From: Sandaracinobacteroides sayramensis
Lineage (GTDB): Bacteria; Pseudomonadota; Alphaproteobacteria; Sphingomonadales; Sphingomonadaceae
Length of the DNA stretch: 64,000 bases
Assembly (NCBI RefSeq): GCF_022014495.1
Contig: NZ_JAKLSQ010000014.1
Span: 52,195 to 116,194, forward strand
Reading direction: 5' to 3'
Made by a program: the position numbers and the translations under genes. The notes under the pieces were generated by a model. That model was not told the DNA's origin. It searched no databases and saw only the letters and a list, made by a program, of their open reading frames with translations. Positions 52,456 through 60,713 of this stretch are shown one piece after another (position 1 is the stretch's first letter; every line of letters starts with the position of its first letter).

Positions 52456-53046
52456 ATGAGCAACACTATCCTTGAAGCCTTGGGCGGCGCCGGCGGACTG
52501 GCGCAGATCGCCAGCGAACTGGGGATCGACCAGCAGACGGCGATGACCGGCGCCGCCGCCCTGCTGCCCGCCGTGCTGGGCGGATTCAAGAAGCAGGCGC
52601 AGGCGCAGCCGAACGGGCTGGAAGGGCTGGTGGGCATGCTGGGCGGCATGGGCGGCGGCGGGCTGCTGGACGCCGTGCTGGCGCCGAAGGCGACCCCCGT
52701 CGATCAGGGCAACGCCGTGCTGGGGCAGATCTTCGGGTCGAAGGACGTCAGCCGCGAAGTGGCCGGGCAGGCCGCCGGCGCCTCGGGCCTTTCCGCCGAC
52801 CTGCTGAAGAAGCTGCTGCCGGTGGTCGCCATGGCCGCCGCCGGGATGATGGCGAAATCGGCGAGCGCCGCCCCGGCGCAGGAAGGCGGATTGGGCGGCC
52901 TCGTCGGCCAGGTGCTGGGCGGGCTGACCGGCGGGCAGCCGGCCGCCGCCGGCGGGCTGGGCGGACTGGTGGGGATGCTGGACCTGAACGGCGACGGCAA
53001 TCCGCTGGACGATATCCTGGGCATGGCGCAGCGGCTGGGGCGCTGA
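52456..53046 (+). CDS. DUF937 family protein
   Basis: A 196-residue, Gly/Ala/Leu-rich protein of the DUF937 (YidB-like) family. Repeated GGLGGLVGxxxGGL segments are found, and the C-terminus has a DLNGDGNPLDDILG motif that looks like an EF-hand-type loop. YidB is uncharacterised, although structural studies suggest a helical fold. No signal peptide is seen. The ATG at 52456 is preceded by GGGGACC. It is divergent from the CGS-like gene. Confidence 0.85.
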   Translation: MSNTILEALGGAGGLAQIASELGIDQQTAMTGAAALLPAVLGGFKKQAQAQPNGLEGLVGMLGGMGGGGLLDAVLAPKATPVDQGNAVLGQIFGSKDVSREVAGQAAGASGLSADLLKKLLPVVAMAAAGMMAKSASAAPAQEGGLGGLVGQVLGGLTGGQPAAAGGLGGLVGMLDLNGDGNPLDDILGMAQRLGR

Positions 53047-53057
53047 GGCGGGACGTT

Positions 53058-53109
53058 CGAAGGGGCGCTGCCCCTTCACCCCGGCAGGGGATTATATCCC
53101 CTGCACCCC
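53058..53109 (+). repeat. Two-hairpin 3' element downstream of DUF937 gene
   Basis: Hairpin 2 (GAAGGGGCGCTGCCCCTTC) begins 12 nt after the stop; ACCCCGG and hairpin 1 (CAGGGGATTATATCCCCTG) follow. The 361-bp gene-free stretch 53047-53407 holds this element, a 25-bp motif at 53273, and the probable promoter region of the EamA gene. Confidence 0.85.
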
Positions 53110-53272
53110 GTTTTTCGTGTTTTGGCTGTGGGTTGCGGGCCTCGTCGCACTTGCGAGATGCCTTGGGCATTTTGTTTGATGGCGTCTGTTTCGCGCGTCA
53201 ACGCTGTGGTTGACATCTTGCTCAGCCTACCGAAGCACGCCTTTCTCACGCAAAGCCACAATTGCGCACTGT

Positions 53273-53297
53273 AATTGGCATATTGTCCCCGGAATCT
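53273..53297 (+). repeat. 25-bp motif, copy 4
   Basis: Reads AATTGGCATATTGTCCCC then GGAATCT: fourteen or more bases of the core are shared with the copies in the 7-8 kb island. It is 110 bp upstream of the EamA transporter start. Confidence 0.6.
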
Positions 53298-53407
53298 CCA
53301 TTTTCTCGAAAGATAGTTTGAAAGCAATAATCGGATTGCCGGCCCGGCAGATAAGGCTGCACTCCTTGGACAAGGGCGAAGCCGCCTGCTCTGTCCGGAG
53401 GAATGTA

Positions 53408-54349
53408 ATGTCGCAATCTTCACTATCATCCCGACCCATGACGGCGTTGGAATGGGCCATGCTCATCGCCCTCGCGGCGGTATGGGGCGGCTCCTTCTTC
53501 TTCAACGGCGTGGCCGTTCGGGAGTTGCCTGTTTTCACGGTGGTGGTTTCGCGTGTGGCACTGGCCGCGCTCATCCTGCTGCTGATCCTGAAATTGCAGG
53601 AAAAGCCGATGCCGAGAGATCGGCGAATTTGGCTGGCCTTTTTCGGAATGGGATTGCTGAACAACGTCATTCCCTTTTCGTTGATCGTGTGGGGCCAGCA
53701 GCATATCGCCTCGGCTGTTGCCTCGATCCTCAACGCTTCCACACCGCTCTTTACGGTCGTGTTCGCCCATTTCCTGACCAGCGAGGAGAAGATGACAGGC
53801 GGCAAGCTGGTGGGTGTCGTCATCGGTTTTGTCGGCGTTGCCGTCATGATCGGTTTCGACGCCTTACAGTCGCTCGGCACGAACGTCGTGGCGCAATTGA
53901 TGTGCCTCGCCGCTGCGGTTTCCTACGCCTTCGCGGGCATCTTCGGCCGTCGCTTCCGGACTATGGGCGTAACGCCTATGACGACCGCCACCGGGCAGGT
54001 TATCGCTTCAAGCATCCTGCTCTTGCCCCTCATGCTCATAATCGACCGGCCTTGGGCGCTCGATACGCCAAGCATGGCCGCGATCGGCGCCTTGATCGGC
54101 GTTGCGGCGCTTTCCACGGCACTGGCCTATATTCTCTATTTTCGGATTCTATCCACGGCCGGGGCGACCAACCTTCTGTTGGTAACCTTCCTGATCCCGG
54201 TCAGCGCAATCATCCTCGGCGTGCTGTTCCTCAACGAAAGCCTGCTTCCGAAGCATATTGCCGGCATGGCGCTGATCGGCGTCGGACTGGCCGCCATCGA
54301 CGGCAGGCCGTGGCAAGCCATACGCCGCCTTCAGGCTCGCACCTTGTAG
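53408..54349 (+). CDS. EamA (DMT-superfamily) transporter, low-GC
   Basis: A 313-residue protein with ten membrane helices in two EamA repeats (AVWGGSFFFNGVAVRELPV starts the first; the second begins near LMCLAAAVSYAFAGIF). Relatives export amino acids or other metabolites; the substrate is unknown. The G+C content is visibly lower than that of adjacent genes and codon use is less biased, suggesting transfer. ATG 53408 has GGAGG upstream. It is the sole cargo of the second island. Confidence 0.88.
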   Translation: MSQSSLSSRPMTALEWAMLIALAAVWGGSFFFNGVAVRELPVFTVVVSRVALAALILLLILKLQEKPMPRDRRIWLAFFGMGLLNNVIPFSLIVWGQQHIASAVASILNASTPLFTVVFAHFLTSEEKMTGGKLVGVVIGFVGVAVMIGFDALQSLGTNVVAQLMCLAAAVSYAFAGIFGRRFRTMGVTPMTTATGQVIASSILLLPLMLIIDRPWALDTPSMAAIGALIGVAALSTALAYILYFRILSTAGATNLLLVTFLIPVSAIILGVLFLNESLLPKHIAGMALIGVGLAAIDGRPWQAIRRLQARTL

Positions 54350-54370
54350 GAACGATATTCCGGGGATTGG

Positions 54371-54434
54371 CTGAAGGGCAGTTTGAGTTGGGCGGCGCAT
54401 CTGCACCGCTGCCAAAAGCCGCCAGTCCACACCC
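54371..54434 (+). repeat. Island right-end segment, copy 2
   Basis: CTGAAGGGCAGTTTGAGTTG, GGCGGCGC, then AAAAGCCGCCAGTCCACACC. Aligns with 8594-8645 with one insertion of about 11 nt. It is 20 nt downstream of the EamA stop. Confidence 0.7.
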
Positions 54435-54458
54435 TATCCACAAGCTGACCAAGCATCC

Positions 54459-54522
54459 GGGGGTGCAGGGGCGTCACGCCCCTGCTGGGTCCAGGGCGAA
54501 GCCCTGGCCGCCGGAGGCAAAC
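54459..54522 (-). repeat. Two-hairpin 3' element downstream of ampD-like gene
   Basis: In the sense of the minus-strand amidase, GCCTCCGGCGG precedes hairpin 2 (CCAGGGCTTCGCCCTGG, 20 nt after the stop), then ACCCAG and hairpin 1 (CAGGGGCGTGACGCCCCTG). Confidence 0.85.
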
Positions 54523-54527
54523 CTGAG

Positions 54528-55265
54528 CTAGCCGCCGAAATCGCCGCCGGCTTGCAGGCGCTGTTCCTCCAGCACCTGCAGGGTGAAGAGCACGGCGCGG
54601 GTTTCGCCGTCTATCACGCCGTCCACGTTCGACTGGCGGAAGCGGCGCTGGAAGGCGGTGGTGGCGGCCTTCAGGTCGGTCACGTCGTAGCCGAAGCGCT
54701 CGAGCGCGAGGCCGAAGGCGCCGTCCGGCCAGCCCGGGTCCGCCAGCAGCTTTTGCGGACGGGACAGCGCGATCCGGTGCATGGCGAGGCGGGGCCAGTC
54801 GAAGAGCTCGCCCGGGTCCTGCTTGCGGGTGGGGGCGATGTCGCTGTGGCCGATGACGTCGGCGCGGTCGATGCGGTGGCGGACGCACAGCGTGGCGCAC
54901 AGGCGCAGCAGCTGGCGCATCTGCACGTCCGGGAAGGATGTGTAGCCCCATTCGTGGCCGGGGTTCACGATCTCTATGCCGATGGAAGAGCTGTTGAGGT
55001 CGCCCTCGCCGCGCCAGCGGCTGGCGCCGGCGTGCCAGGCGCGGTCCAGCTCTTCCACCATCTGCACGATTCGGCCGTCGTCGTGCACCAGATAGTGGGA
55101 GGAGACGCCGGAGTCCGGGTTCACCAGCCAGTCCTCGGCGGCCTGCCCCGTCTGCATGCCGGTGTAGTGCAGGATCAGATGGCGGATCGGGCGGCGGCCG
55201 GGGGGCACGATCCGCTCGTTGTAGTTGGGCGAAGGGCGCCAGACGATCTCCTCGGCGAGGCTCAT
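54528..55265 (-). CDS. N-acetylmuramoyl-L-alanine amidase, AmpD-like
   Basis: A 245-residue amidase_2-family zinc enzyme with ligands H33 (LHYTG), H140 (IGHSDIAP) and D150 (KQDPG). A C-terminal peptidoglycan-binding-like domain spans about 180-235 (FQRRFRQSNVDGVIDGETRA). No signal peptide is seen, so it should act on cytoplasmic anhydro-muropeptides, together with NagZ (25114-26130), in cell-wall recycling. An AmiD-type role is less likely without export. The start overlaps the eamA stop by four bases. Confidence 0.9.
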   Translation of the reverse strand: MSLAEEIVWRPSPNYNERIVPPGRRPIRHLILHYTGMQTGQAAEDWLVNPDSGVSSHYLVHDDGRIVQMVEELDRAWHAGASRWRGEGDLNSSSIGIEIVNPGHEWGYTSFPDVQMRQLLRLCATLCVRHRIDRADVIGHSDIAPTRKQDPGELFDWPRLAMHRIALSRPQKLLADPGWPDGAFGLALERFGYDVTDLKAATTAFQRRFRQSNVDGVIDGETRAVLFTLQVLEEQRLQAGGDFGG

Positions 55266-56134
55266 GCGTCTGCCTCAACCGATTTCCGCGCGCTGCGCAA
55301 GGTGATGATGGCGACTCCGGTCAGTGTCAGCGCGCCGCCGACCCACATCAGCGGGGTGACAGGGGTGCCATAATAGAGGGTGGCGATGCCGACTGCCAGC
55401 ATCGGCGTCGGCAGGGTGAAGGGGGTGATGAGGGTGACAGGGTAGCGTTGCAGCAGCCAGCTCATGCCGGCGTGGCCGACGAGCGAGGCGGCGATCGCCG
55501 AATAGACGACCCAGCCGAAGGCCATCAGCGGCACATGCGGCAGGGCGGCGATGCCGCCCGGCTCCAGGAACCAGCTTGCCGCCAGCAGCAGCGGGATGGA
55601 GACGACCGCCTGCCAGCCATAGAGGGTGAGGACTGGAACCCCCGTCAGCCGGCGGAACATCAGGTTGCCGATCGCCCAGCAGAACGAGGCGCCGAAGGTG
55701 AGGAAGATGCCCAGCCGCTCGTCGACGATGCGCGGATCGAACACCAGCAGCGCGACGCCGGCGATGGCGAGCAGGATGCCGACGGTGCGGCGCCAGGCGA
55801 TCCGCTCCCCGTCGATCAGGATGGCGAGGATCAGCGACAGGGGCACGCCAAGCTGGCCGGCGATGGCCAGCGCCGAAAGGTTGGTGGCGACCTGGTAGCT
55901 GTAGGCGCCCAGCCCGAACTGGATGGCGCCGGTGATGACGCCCGTCGCCAGCACCAGCCCCATGCGGCCGGGGACGATCTTCAGCGACGAGGCGCAGACC
56001 AGCAGCACCACGCCATAGCGCAGCGCCACGGTGAGGAGCGGCGCCATCAGCAGCACCGCCTCCTTGATGGCGACGATGTTGAAGGCCCAGAGCAGGTCGA
56101 TCAGCAGGACGAAGGCGATGTGGACGGGCTTCAT
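55262..56134 (-). CDS. EamA-family transporter
   Basis: A 290-residue DMT-superfamily transporter with ten helices in two EamA repeats (LIDLLWAFNIVAIKEAV; FGASFCWAIGNLMFRRL). The composition is typical of the genome, unlike the EamA gene at 53408. The substrate is unknown. ATG 56134 overlaps the djlA-like stop and the gene's end overlaps the ampD-like start, so three genes form one coupled operon. Confidence 0.87.
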   Translation of the reverse strand: MKPVHIAFVLLIDLLWAFNIVAIKEAVLLMAPLLTVALRYGVVLLVCASSLKIVPGRMGLVLATGVITGAIQFGLGAYSYQVATNLSALAIAGQLGVPLSLILAILIDGERIAWRRTVGILLAIAGVALLVFDPRIVDERLGIFLTFGASFCWAIGNLMFRRLTGVPVLTLYGWQAVVSIPLLLAASWFLEPGGIAALPHVPLMAFGWVVYSAIAASLVGHAGMSWLLQRYPVTLITPFTLPTPMLAVGIATLYYGTPVTPLMWVGGALTLTGVAIITLRSARKSVEADA

Positions 56135-56850
56135 CCGCCCTTCCCCTTCATCAGCGCCGCATAGGCCGCGTTGATGGTGGCCATGCGCGCCTCGGCGACG
56201 CGGATGAATTCGGGCGGCGTGCCCTGCGCGATGTGCCGGTCCGGATGATGGTCGCGGGCGAGGCGGCGGTAGGCGGCGCGGATTTCCGCGTCCGCGGCGC
56301 CGGGCTTCACGCCCAGCACGGCGTGCGGGTCGTTCGCTTCCAATGGGATGTGGCGGGCGCGGATTTCGGCCCATTTGCGCGGGTCGAAGCCCATCAGCGT
56401 GGCGACATCGGCCAGATAGGCCAGTTCCTTGGGGTGCACGCCGTCGACCGTGGCGATCATCAGCAGCGCTTCCAGCAGATCCTCCAGCACGGGCGAGCCT
56501 TCGCCCAGCAGGCCGGCGGCCTGCTTCGCATAGGATTCATAGCCGTCCACCGACTGCCGGGCGAGGCGGTAGAAGCGGCGCATATTCTCCTGCTCCGCCG
56601 CCGGCACATGGAACAGCTTTTCAAAGGCCTCGGCCTCGCGCTCGGAGGCGTGACCGTCCGCCTGCGCCATTTTCGCGGCCAGCGCGATGGCGGCGATGGT
56701 GAAGGCCACCTGCCGGCGTTGCGGGTTGGCGGCGCGGGCGGCGAGCGCGCGATCGACGGCGGCGCCGACCGCCGCGCCGGCGAGCGCGCCCAGCGGCCCG
56801 CCGAGCATCAGCCCGGCGGCTCCCCCCATCAGCAGCGCCCAGATTGCCAT
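56131..56850 (-). CDS. DjlA-like J-domain protein with TerB domain
   Basis: A 239-residue protein: an N-terminal Gly/Ala-rich membrane segment (about 5-35), a TerB-like helical domain (about 50-155) and a C-terminal J-domain (about 170-235) with the DnaK-activating HPD in DHHPDRH. This matches the layout of DjlA, a membrane-anchored co-chaperone of DnaK. Its role here is inferred from that layout. Confidence 0.87.
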   Translation of the reverse strand: MAIWALLMGGAAGLMLGGPLGALAGAAVGAAVDRALAARAANPQRRQVAFTIAAIALAAKMAQADGHASEREAEAFEKLFHVPAAEQENMRRFYRLARQSVDGYESYAKQAAGLLGEGSPVLEDLLEALLMIATVDGVHPKELAYLADVATLMGFDPRKWAEIRARHIPLEANDPHAVLGVKPGAADAEIRAAYRRLARDHHPDRHIAQGTPPEFIRVAEARMATINAAYAALMKGKGG

Positions 56851-56943
56851 GGGCGGGCCTTACCGGGGTTGCGGGCAAAAGGCCATGCCCGGAAAGCGGG
56901 GTTTCCGCGGCCTGGGCCGGGGACTCCTGTTCCCTTTCGGTTC

Positions 56944-57033
56944 GTCACCCCGGGCTTGACCCGGGGTCCGGCTTTTTCAGCCGGGGCCGCGCTCGAGGAG
57001 GAAAGCGGGACCCCGGGTCAAGCCCGGGGTGAC
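56944..57033. repeat. GTCACCCCGGG palindromic repeat, full copy
   Basis: Full arms with a 30-nt loop (TTTTTCAGCCGGGG ... GAGGAGGAAAGC). It lies between the djlA-like gene start and the convergently placed cold-shock gene end, in a gap of about 220 bp. Confidence 0.85.
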
Positions 57034-57069
57034 GGGAAATGAATCAAGGGCTTGTATCAGGTTCCCGAC

Positions 57070-57306
57070 CTAGCGCCGGGCCTTTCGCGGGCGGCGTTCC
57101 TGCACCAGATAGACGCGCTGCGCCGTCAGCCGGCCGTTCCCCGTCTGCACCAGTTCGAACTCCACCTTGGTGCCGGGCATCAGGCCGCTGAGGCCGGCTT
57201 CGGCCAGCGCGGAGACGTGCACGAACACATCCTTCGGCCCCATGTCCGGACGGATGAAGCCGAAGCCCCTGCCGCCGTCGAACCATAGGATTTCGCCCTG
57301 AGCCAT
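57070..57306 (-). CDS. Cold-shock domain protein
   Basis: A 78-residue CSD protein with RNP1 (GRGFGFIRP) and RNP2 (DVFVHVSAL) RNA-binding motifs. It binds single-stranded RNA or DNA and acts as an RNA chaperone. The WFD instead of the usual WFN before the RNP1 motif is a minor deviation. ATG 57306 follows the JAMM-gene stop by 13 nt on the same strand. Confidence 0.92.
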   Translation of the reverse strand: MAQGEILWFDGGRGFGFIRPDMGPKDVFVHVSALAEAGLSGLMPGTKVEFELVQTGNGRLTAQRVYLVQERRPRKARR

Positions 57307-57319
57307 GATGTCACATTGG

Positions 57320-57745
57320 TTACAAACTGCCACCGGCGATGGCAACCGCTTCGAAGCCGGCGGGGGTGGGCCGCCAGGCGTGAATCCGCCCGTCGGCGAC
57401 GATCAGCCAGAGCCAGCCCATGTCGGCCACGCCTTCCCGGTCTTGGCGGCTGGGGCAGCCGTTGCCGTTGGGGTGGGAATGCCAGCAGCCGACCAGCCGC
57501 TCCGGCCCGGCGCGGTGGCGGCGCTGGGCGTCGAAGAGGTGCGCGGGGTCGATCTCAAAGCGGCTGGCGGGGGTGGGGGAGCGGTTGGCGGCGATGCTGG
57601 CTTCGCGGATATGCGCCGCTTCGCCGAACAGCAGGCCGCAGGCTTCGTCGGGCGCGGCCGCGGCGGCGGCGGCCAGCATCGCGCAGGCCGCGGCGCTTTC
57701 CAGCCGGACGGGGGTTGAACCTGCGGCGATCGTTCCAACATCCAT
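57320..57745 (-). CDS. JAMM (MPN+) metalloprotease family protein
   Basis: A 141-residue stand-alone MPN domain with the complete zinc-protease motif: upstream Glu in DEACGLLFGE, then HSHPNGN and SRQD (His-x-His-Pro-x6-Ser-x2-Asp). Bacterial relatives process ubiquitin-like or sulfur-carrier proteins (for example, removing C-terminal extensions) or cleave Cys. No such carrier gene is adjacent. ATG 57745 was chosen over TTG 57751. The rluD start on the other strand is only 5 bp away. Confidence 0.88.
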   Translation of the reverse strand: MDVGTIAAGSTPVRLESAAACAMLAAAAAAAPDEACGLLFGEAAHIREASIAANRSPTPASRFEIDPAHLFDAQRRHRAGPERLVGCWHSHPNGNGCPSRQDREGVADMGWLWLIVADGRIHAWRPTPAGFEAVAIAGGSL

Positions 57746-57750
57746 CGGCA

Positions 57751-58722
57751 ATGCATGGGGGCAACGACAAAGCGGGGCAAGGTTCGGACCGGCGGGAAGC
57801 GAGGCTGGCGGCGGAAGCGGCGGGCTGGCGGCTCGACCGGGCGCTGGCGGCGGCCATCCCCACCCTCTCGCGCGAGCGGCTGAAGGCGCTGGTATCCGCC
57901 GGCGCGGTGGACGTGGACGGGCGGCCGGAGCGCGACCCTTCGCGCAAGATGAAGGGCGGCGAGGCGGTCGGCGTTTCGGTTCCCGAGCCGCGCCCGGCCG
58001 AGGCGCAAGGGCAGGATATTCCCATCCGCATCGTCTTCGAGGACGCGCATCTGCTGGTGGTGGACAAGCCGGCCGGGCTGGTGGTGCATCCGGCCGCCGG
58101 CAATCTCGACGGCACGCTGGTGAACGCGCTGCTGCACCATTGCGCCGGCCGGCTTTCCGGAATCGGCGGCGTGGCGCGGCCGGGAATCGTCCACCGGATC
58201 GACAAGGACACCTCCGGCCTGCTGGTGGTGGCGAAGACCGACCGGGCGCACGCCGGGCTGGCGGCGCAGTTCCAGAAGCACACGATCGGGCGCCGCTATC
58301 GGGCGGTGGTCTCCGGGCTGCCGACGCCGCCGGCCGGGCGGATCGAGACGAACCTCGCCCGATCGGAGGCGAACCGGCAGAAGATCGCCGTGGTGGAGCC
58401 GCCGCGCGGCCGCCACGCCGTCACCCATTACCGGCTGCTGGAAAGCCTGCAGAAGGCGGCGCTGGTGGAGTGCCGGCTGGAGACCGGCCGCACGCACCAG
58501 GTGCGGGTGCATATGGCGCATATCGGCCATCCGCTGATCGGCGACCCCTTCTATGGGCAGGGGCGGCTGGCGGATCTGTGCAAGCGGCTGGGGTTCCAGC
58601 GGCAGGCGCTGCACGCGGCCTCGCTGGAGTTCGAGCATCCCATCACCTCCGAGATTCTCGCGTTCGAAAGCCCGACGCCGGATGATATTCAGGAACTGCT
58701 AATCGCGCTCAGCCCAGCGTGA
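57751..58722 (+). CDS. rluD: Ribosomal large-subunit pseudouridine synthase D
   Basis: A 323-residue RluA-family pseudouridine synthase. An S4 RNA-binding domain (about 25-75) is followed by the catalytic domain with the catalytic Asp at about 151 in GIVHRIDKDTSGLL. RluD modifies helix 69 of 23S rRNA, which is important for ribosome assembly. ATG 57751 starts just 5 bp from the divergent JAMM gene, so its promoter must lie inside that gene or the true start is later. rpoH follows 24 nt downstream. Confidence 0.9.
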   Translation: MHGGNDKAGQGSDRREARLAAEAAGWRLDRALAAAIPTLSRERLKALVSAGAVDVDGRPERDPSRKMKGGEAVGVSVPEPRPAEAQGQDIPIRIVFEDAHLLVVDKPAGLVVHPAAGNLDGTLVNALLHHCAGRLSGIGGVARPGIVHRIDKDTSGLLVVAKTDRAHAGLAAQFQKHTIGRRYRAVVSGLPTPPAGRIETNLARSEANRQKIAVVEPPRGRHAVTHYRLLESLQKAALVECRLETGRTHQVRVHMAHIGHPLIGDPFYGQGRLADLCKRLGFQRQALHAASLEFEHPITSEILAFESPTPDDIQELLIALSPA

Positions 58723-58746
58723 GCGCCGAGAGGCAAAGGAGAAGCC

Positions 58747-59643
58747 ATGTCGAGCAACCTGCCCGCCAACATTCCCGCCCTCGGGCCGGATGCCAGCCTG
58801 AACCGCTATCTTTCCGAAATCCGCAAATTCCCGCTGCTGGCGCCGGAAGAGGAATATATGCTGGCGAAGCGCTGGCAGGAGCATGAGGATCCGCAGGCGG
58901 CGACCCGGCTGGTGACCTCGCACCTGCGGCTGGTGGCGAAGATCGCCATGGGCTATCGCGGCTATGGCCTGCCGGTGTCCGAACTGATCGCCGAGGGCAA
59001 TATCGGCCTGATGCAGGGCGTGAAGAAGTTCGAGCCGGAGCGGGGATTCCGCCTCGCCACCTACGCCATGTGGTGGATCAAGGCTTCCATCCAGGAGTAT
59101 ATCCTGCGGAGCTGGTCGCTGGTGAAGATCGGCACGACTGCGGCGCAGAAGAAGCTGTTCTTCAACCTGCGGCGGATGAAGGGCAAGCTGCAGGCGATCG
59201 AGGACGGCGATCTGCACCCCGACGACCTGAAGAAGATCGCCACCGACCTTGGCGTTTCCGAGGAGGATGTGGTGCAGATGAACCGCCGCATGGCCAAGGG
59301 CGGCGACACCAGCCTCAACGCCCCCATGCGCGAGGACGGCGAGGGCGAGTGGCAGGACTGGCTGGCAGACGACGGCCCCAGCCAGGAGACGGTGACCGCC
59401 GAGCGGCAGGAAGCCGACATCCGCCACGACCTGCTGCGCGAGGCGCTGCTGACGCTGAACGAGCGGGAGCGGCATATCCTGACGCAGCGGCGGCTGATCG
59501 ACGAGCCGCAGACGCTGGAGGACCTGAGCCAGGAATATGGCATCAGCCGCGAGCGGGTGCGGCAGATCGAAGTGCGCGCCTTCGAGAAACTACAGAAGGA
59601 AATGCTGAAGATCTCGCAGGATCGCAGGCTGATCGAAGCCTGA
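58747..59643 (+). CDS. rpoH: Heat-shock sigma factor RpoH
   Basis: A 298-residue sigma-70-family factor of the sigma-32 group: region 2 (LVTSHLRLVAKIAMGYRGYG, FRLATYAMWWIKASIQEYIL), the RpoH box QKKLFFNLRR, and region 4 (ERERHILTQRR, YGISRERVRQIE). It directs chaperone and protease genes under heat stress. ATG 58747 has AAAGGAGAAG upstream. A strong intrinsic terminator follows at 59686. Confidence 0.96.
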   Translation: MSSNLPANIPALGPDASLNRYLSEIRKFPLLAPEEEYMLAKRWQEHEDPQAATRLVTSHLRLVAKIAMGYRGYGLPVSELIAEGNIGLMQGVKKFEPERGFRLATYAMWWIKASIQEYILRSWSLVKIGTTAAQKKLFFNLRRMKGKLQAIEDGDLHPDDLKKIATDLGVSEEDVVQMNRRMAKGGDTSLNAPMREDGEGEWQDWLADDGPSQETVTAERQEADIRHDLLREALLTLNERERHILTQRRLIDEPQTLEDLSQEYGISRERVRQIEVRAFEKLQKEMLKISQDRRLIEA

Positions 59644-59685
59644 GCCGGCCGCCGCCGCGCCGGCCGCCATTTCCGCCGGAACAGG

Positions 59686-59717
59686 CCCGGCCCCATTCGT
59701 GGGGCCGGGTTTTTCTT
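59686..59717 (+). terminator. Intrinsic terminator of rpoH
   Basis: A perfect 9-bp stem CCCGGCCCC/GGGGCCGGG with the loop ATTCGT, followed by TTTTTCTT. The T-tract is the left flank of MITE copy 2, and the same eight bases recur at 59952-59959. Confidence 0.9.
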
Positions 59718-59951
59718 GGCGATTATGCAGTTTGCAAACCAATGGCTATTGTGCGGTCGCCAACTTGACACCGGACATTTCCAACAGCCGTCACCCCGGG
59801 CTTGACCCGGGGTCTCGCTGTCTTCCTCGAACGCGGCGCCGGCAGAAAAGCTGGACCCCGGGTCAAGCCCGGGGTGACGAGGGAGTTGTATAGCCGCCGC
59901 TTCCTACCGGAACCGTCGTTCGCCGCGTGGGTTTGCAAACTGCGCAACCAT
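59718..59951 (-). mobile_element. MITE-like element, copy 2
   Basis: A 234-bp element with end repeats GGCGATTATGCAGTTTGC (left) and ATGGTTGCGCAGTTTGC (right, complement), flanked by the direct repeat TTTTTCTT. In reverse complement its arms align with copy 1 at 33668-33891 (for example TGTCCGGTGTCAAGTTGGCG against TGTCCGGTGTCAGGTTGGCG). The palindromic core is inverted relative to the arms compared with copy 1. The stretch 59644-60146 holds the rpoH terminator, this element and an AT-rich leader of about 190 bp. Confidence 0.75.
59790..59878. repeat. GTCACCCCGGG palindrome, core of MITE copy 2
   Basis: Full palindrome; the loop reads TGTCTTCCTCGAACGC and on to CCGGCAGAAAAGCTGG, as in the copy at 33731, in the same absolute orientation. 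Confidence 0.85.
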
Positions 59952-60146
59952 TTTTTCTTTCTTTTACAATATTTAACGTATCTCTGCTGGCTTTCGACAA
60001 AATTGTTACTTTTGGGAAACAAACTCTTGTGCGCTGCGGCGAAATGGTTAAGCTTCGCGGCAGGGGTCGGACACTGCGCGGGTTTTCGCGGGCAGGTCCA
60101 CTGGGTCGCGCCAGCGGAACCTCGGGTTGAACAGAGGGAATATAAA

Positions 60147-60710
60147 ATGAACAAGCTGCTGTTGGGCGCGCTTTGCGCCGCCTTCATGACCACCTCGGCG
60201 CAAGCGGCGACGCTGGTGATCGATCTGGAAGACGTCTTCAGCTACGCCGGCGAAGGCAGCCCCGACAATGTCGTATGGAACTTCAACCTCGGCGCCAACT
60301 CGCACATCACCGGCATCGCCTATGACGTGACGCTGACCGCCTTCTCGCCGTCCTGGCTGTCGGAACTGGTGGTGAGCTTCACCAGCACCGGCCTCGACGG
60401 CGTCTATCTGACGCCCGGATTCGCCAACAGCTCGTCGGGCACCGCCAGCTTTGCCGCTTCCGCCAGCCTCGTCGACATCGGCCTGGACTTCAGCCTGGAC
60501 GCCGACGGCCTCCTCTGGCTGGAGTTCTTCGAGAGCTTCAACGATGCCTCCGTGAACCCCGACGGGGTCTGGAACGGCACACTGACCGTGACCTACACGC
60601 CGGAAAACGCCGGCCCGGCCGTGCCGGAACCGGCCAGCTGGGCCTTGATGCTGAGCGGCTTCGGCCTGGTGGGCTTCGCCGCCCGCCGTCGCCGGCTGGC
60701 CACCAACTGA
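60147..60710 (+). CDS. PEPxxWA-CTERM sorting-domain protein
   Basis: A 187-residue exported protein: signal peptide (MNKLLLGALCAAFMTTSAQA), a beta-rich mature region of about 130 residues, and a C-terminal PEP-CTERM signal with VPEPASWALML, a hydrophobic stretch and RRRR. Such proteins are processed by exosortase-type enzymes and often go to the surface or matrix with exopolysaccharide. No exosortase gene is in the window. ATG 60147 follows AGAGGGA. It ends 3 bp from a convergent gene. The specific role is unknown. Confidence 0.85.
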   Translation: MNKLLLGALCAAFMTTSAQAATLVIDLEDVFSYAGEGSPDNVVWNFNLGANSHITGIAYDVTLTAFSPSWLSELVVSFTSTGLDGVYLTPGFANSSSGTASFAASASLVDIGLDFSLDADGLLWLEFFESFNDASVNPDGVWNGTLTVTYTPENAGPAVPEPASWALMLSGFGLVGFAARRRRLATN

Positions 60711-60713
60711 TCC

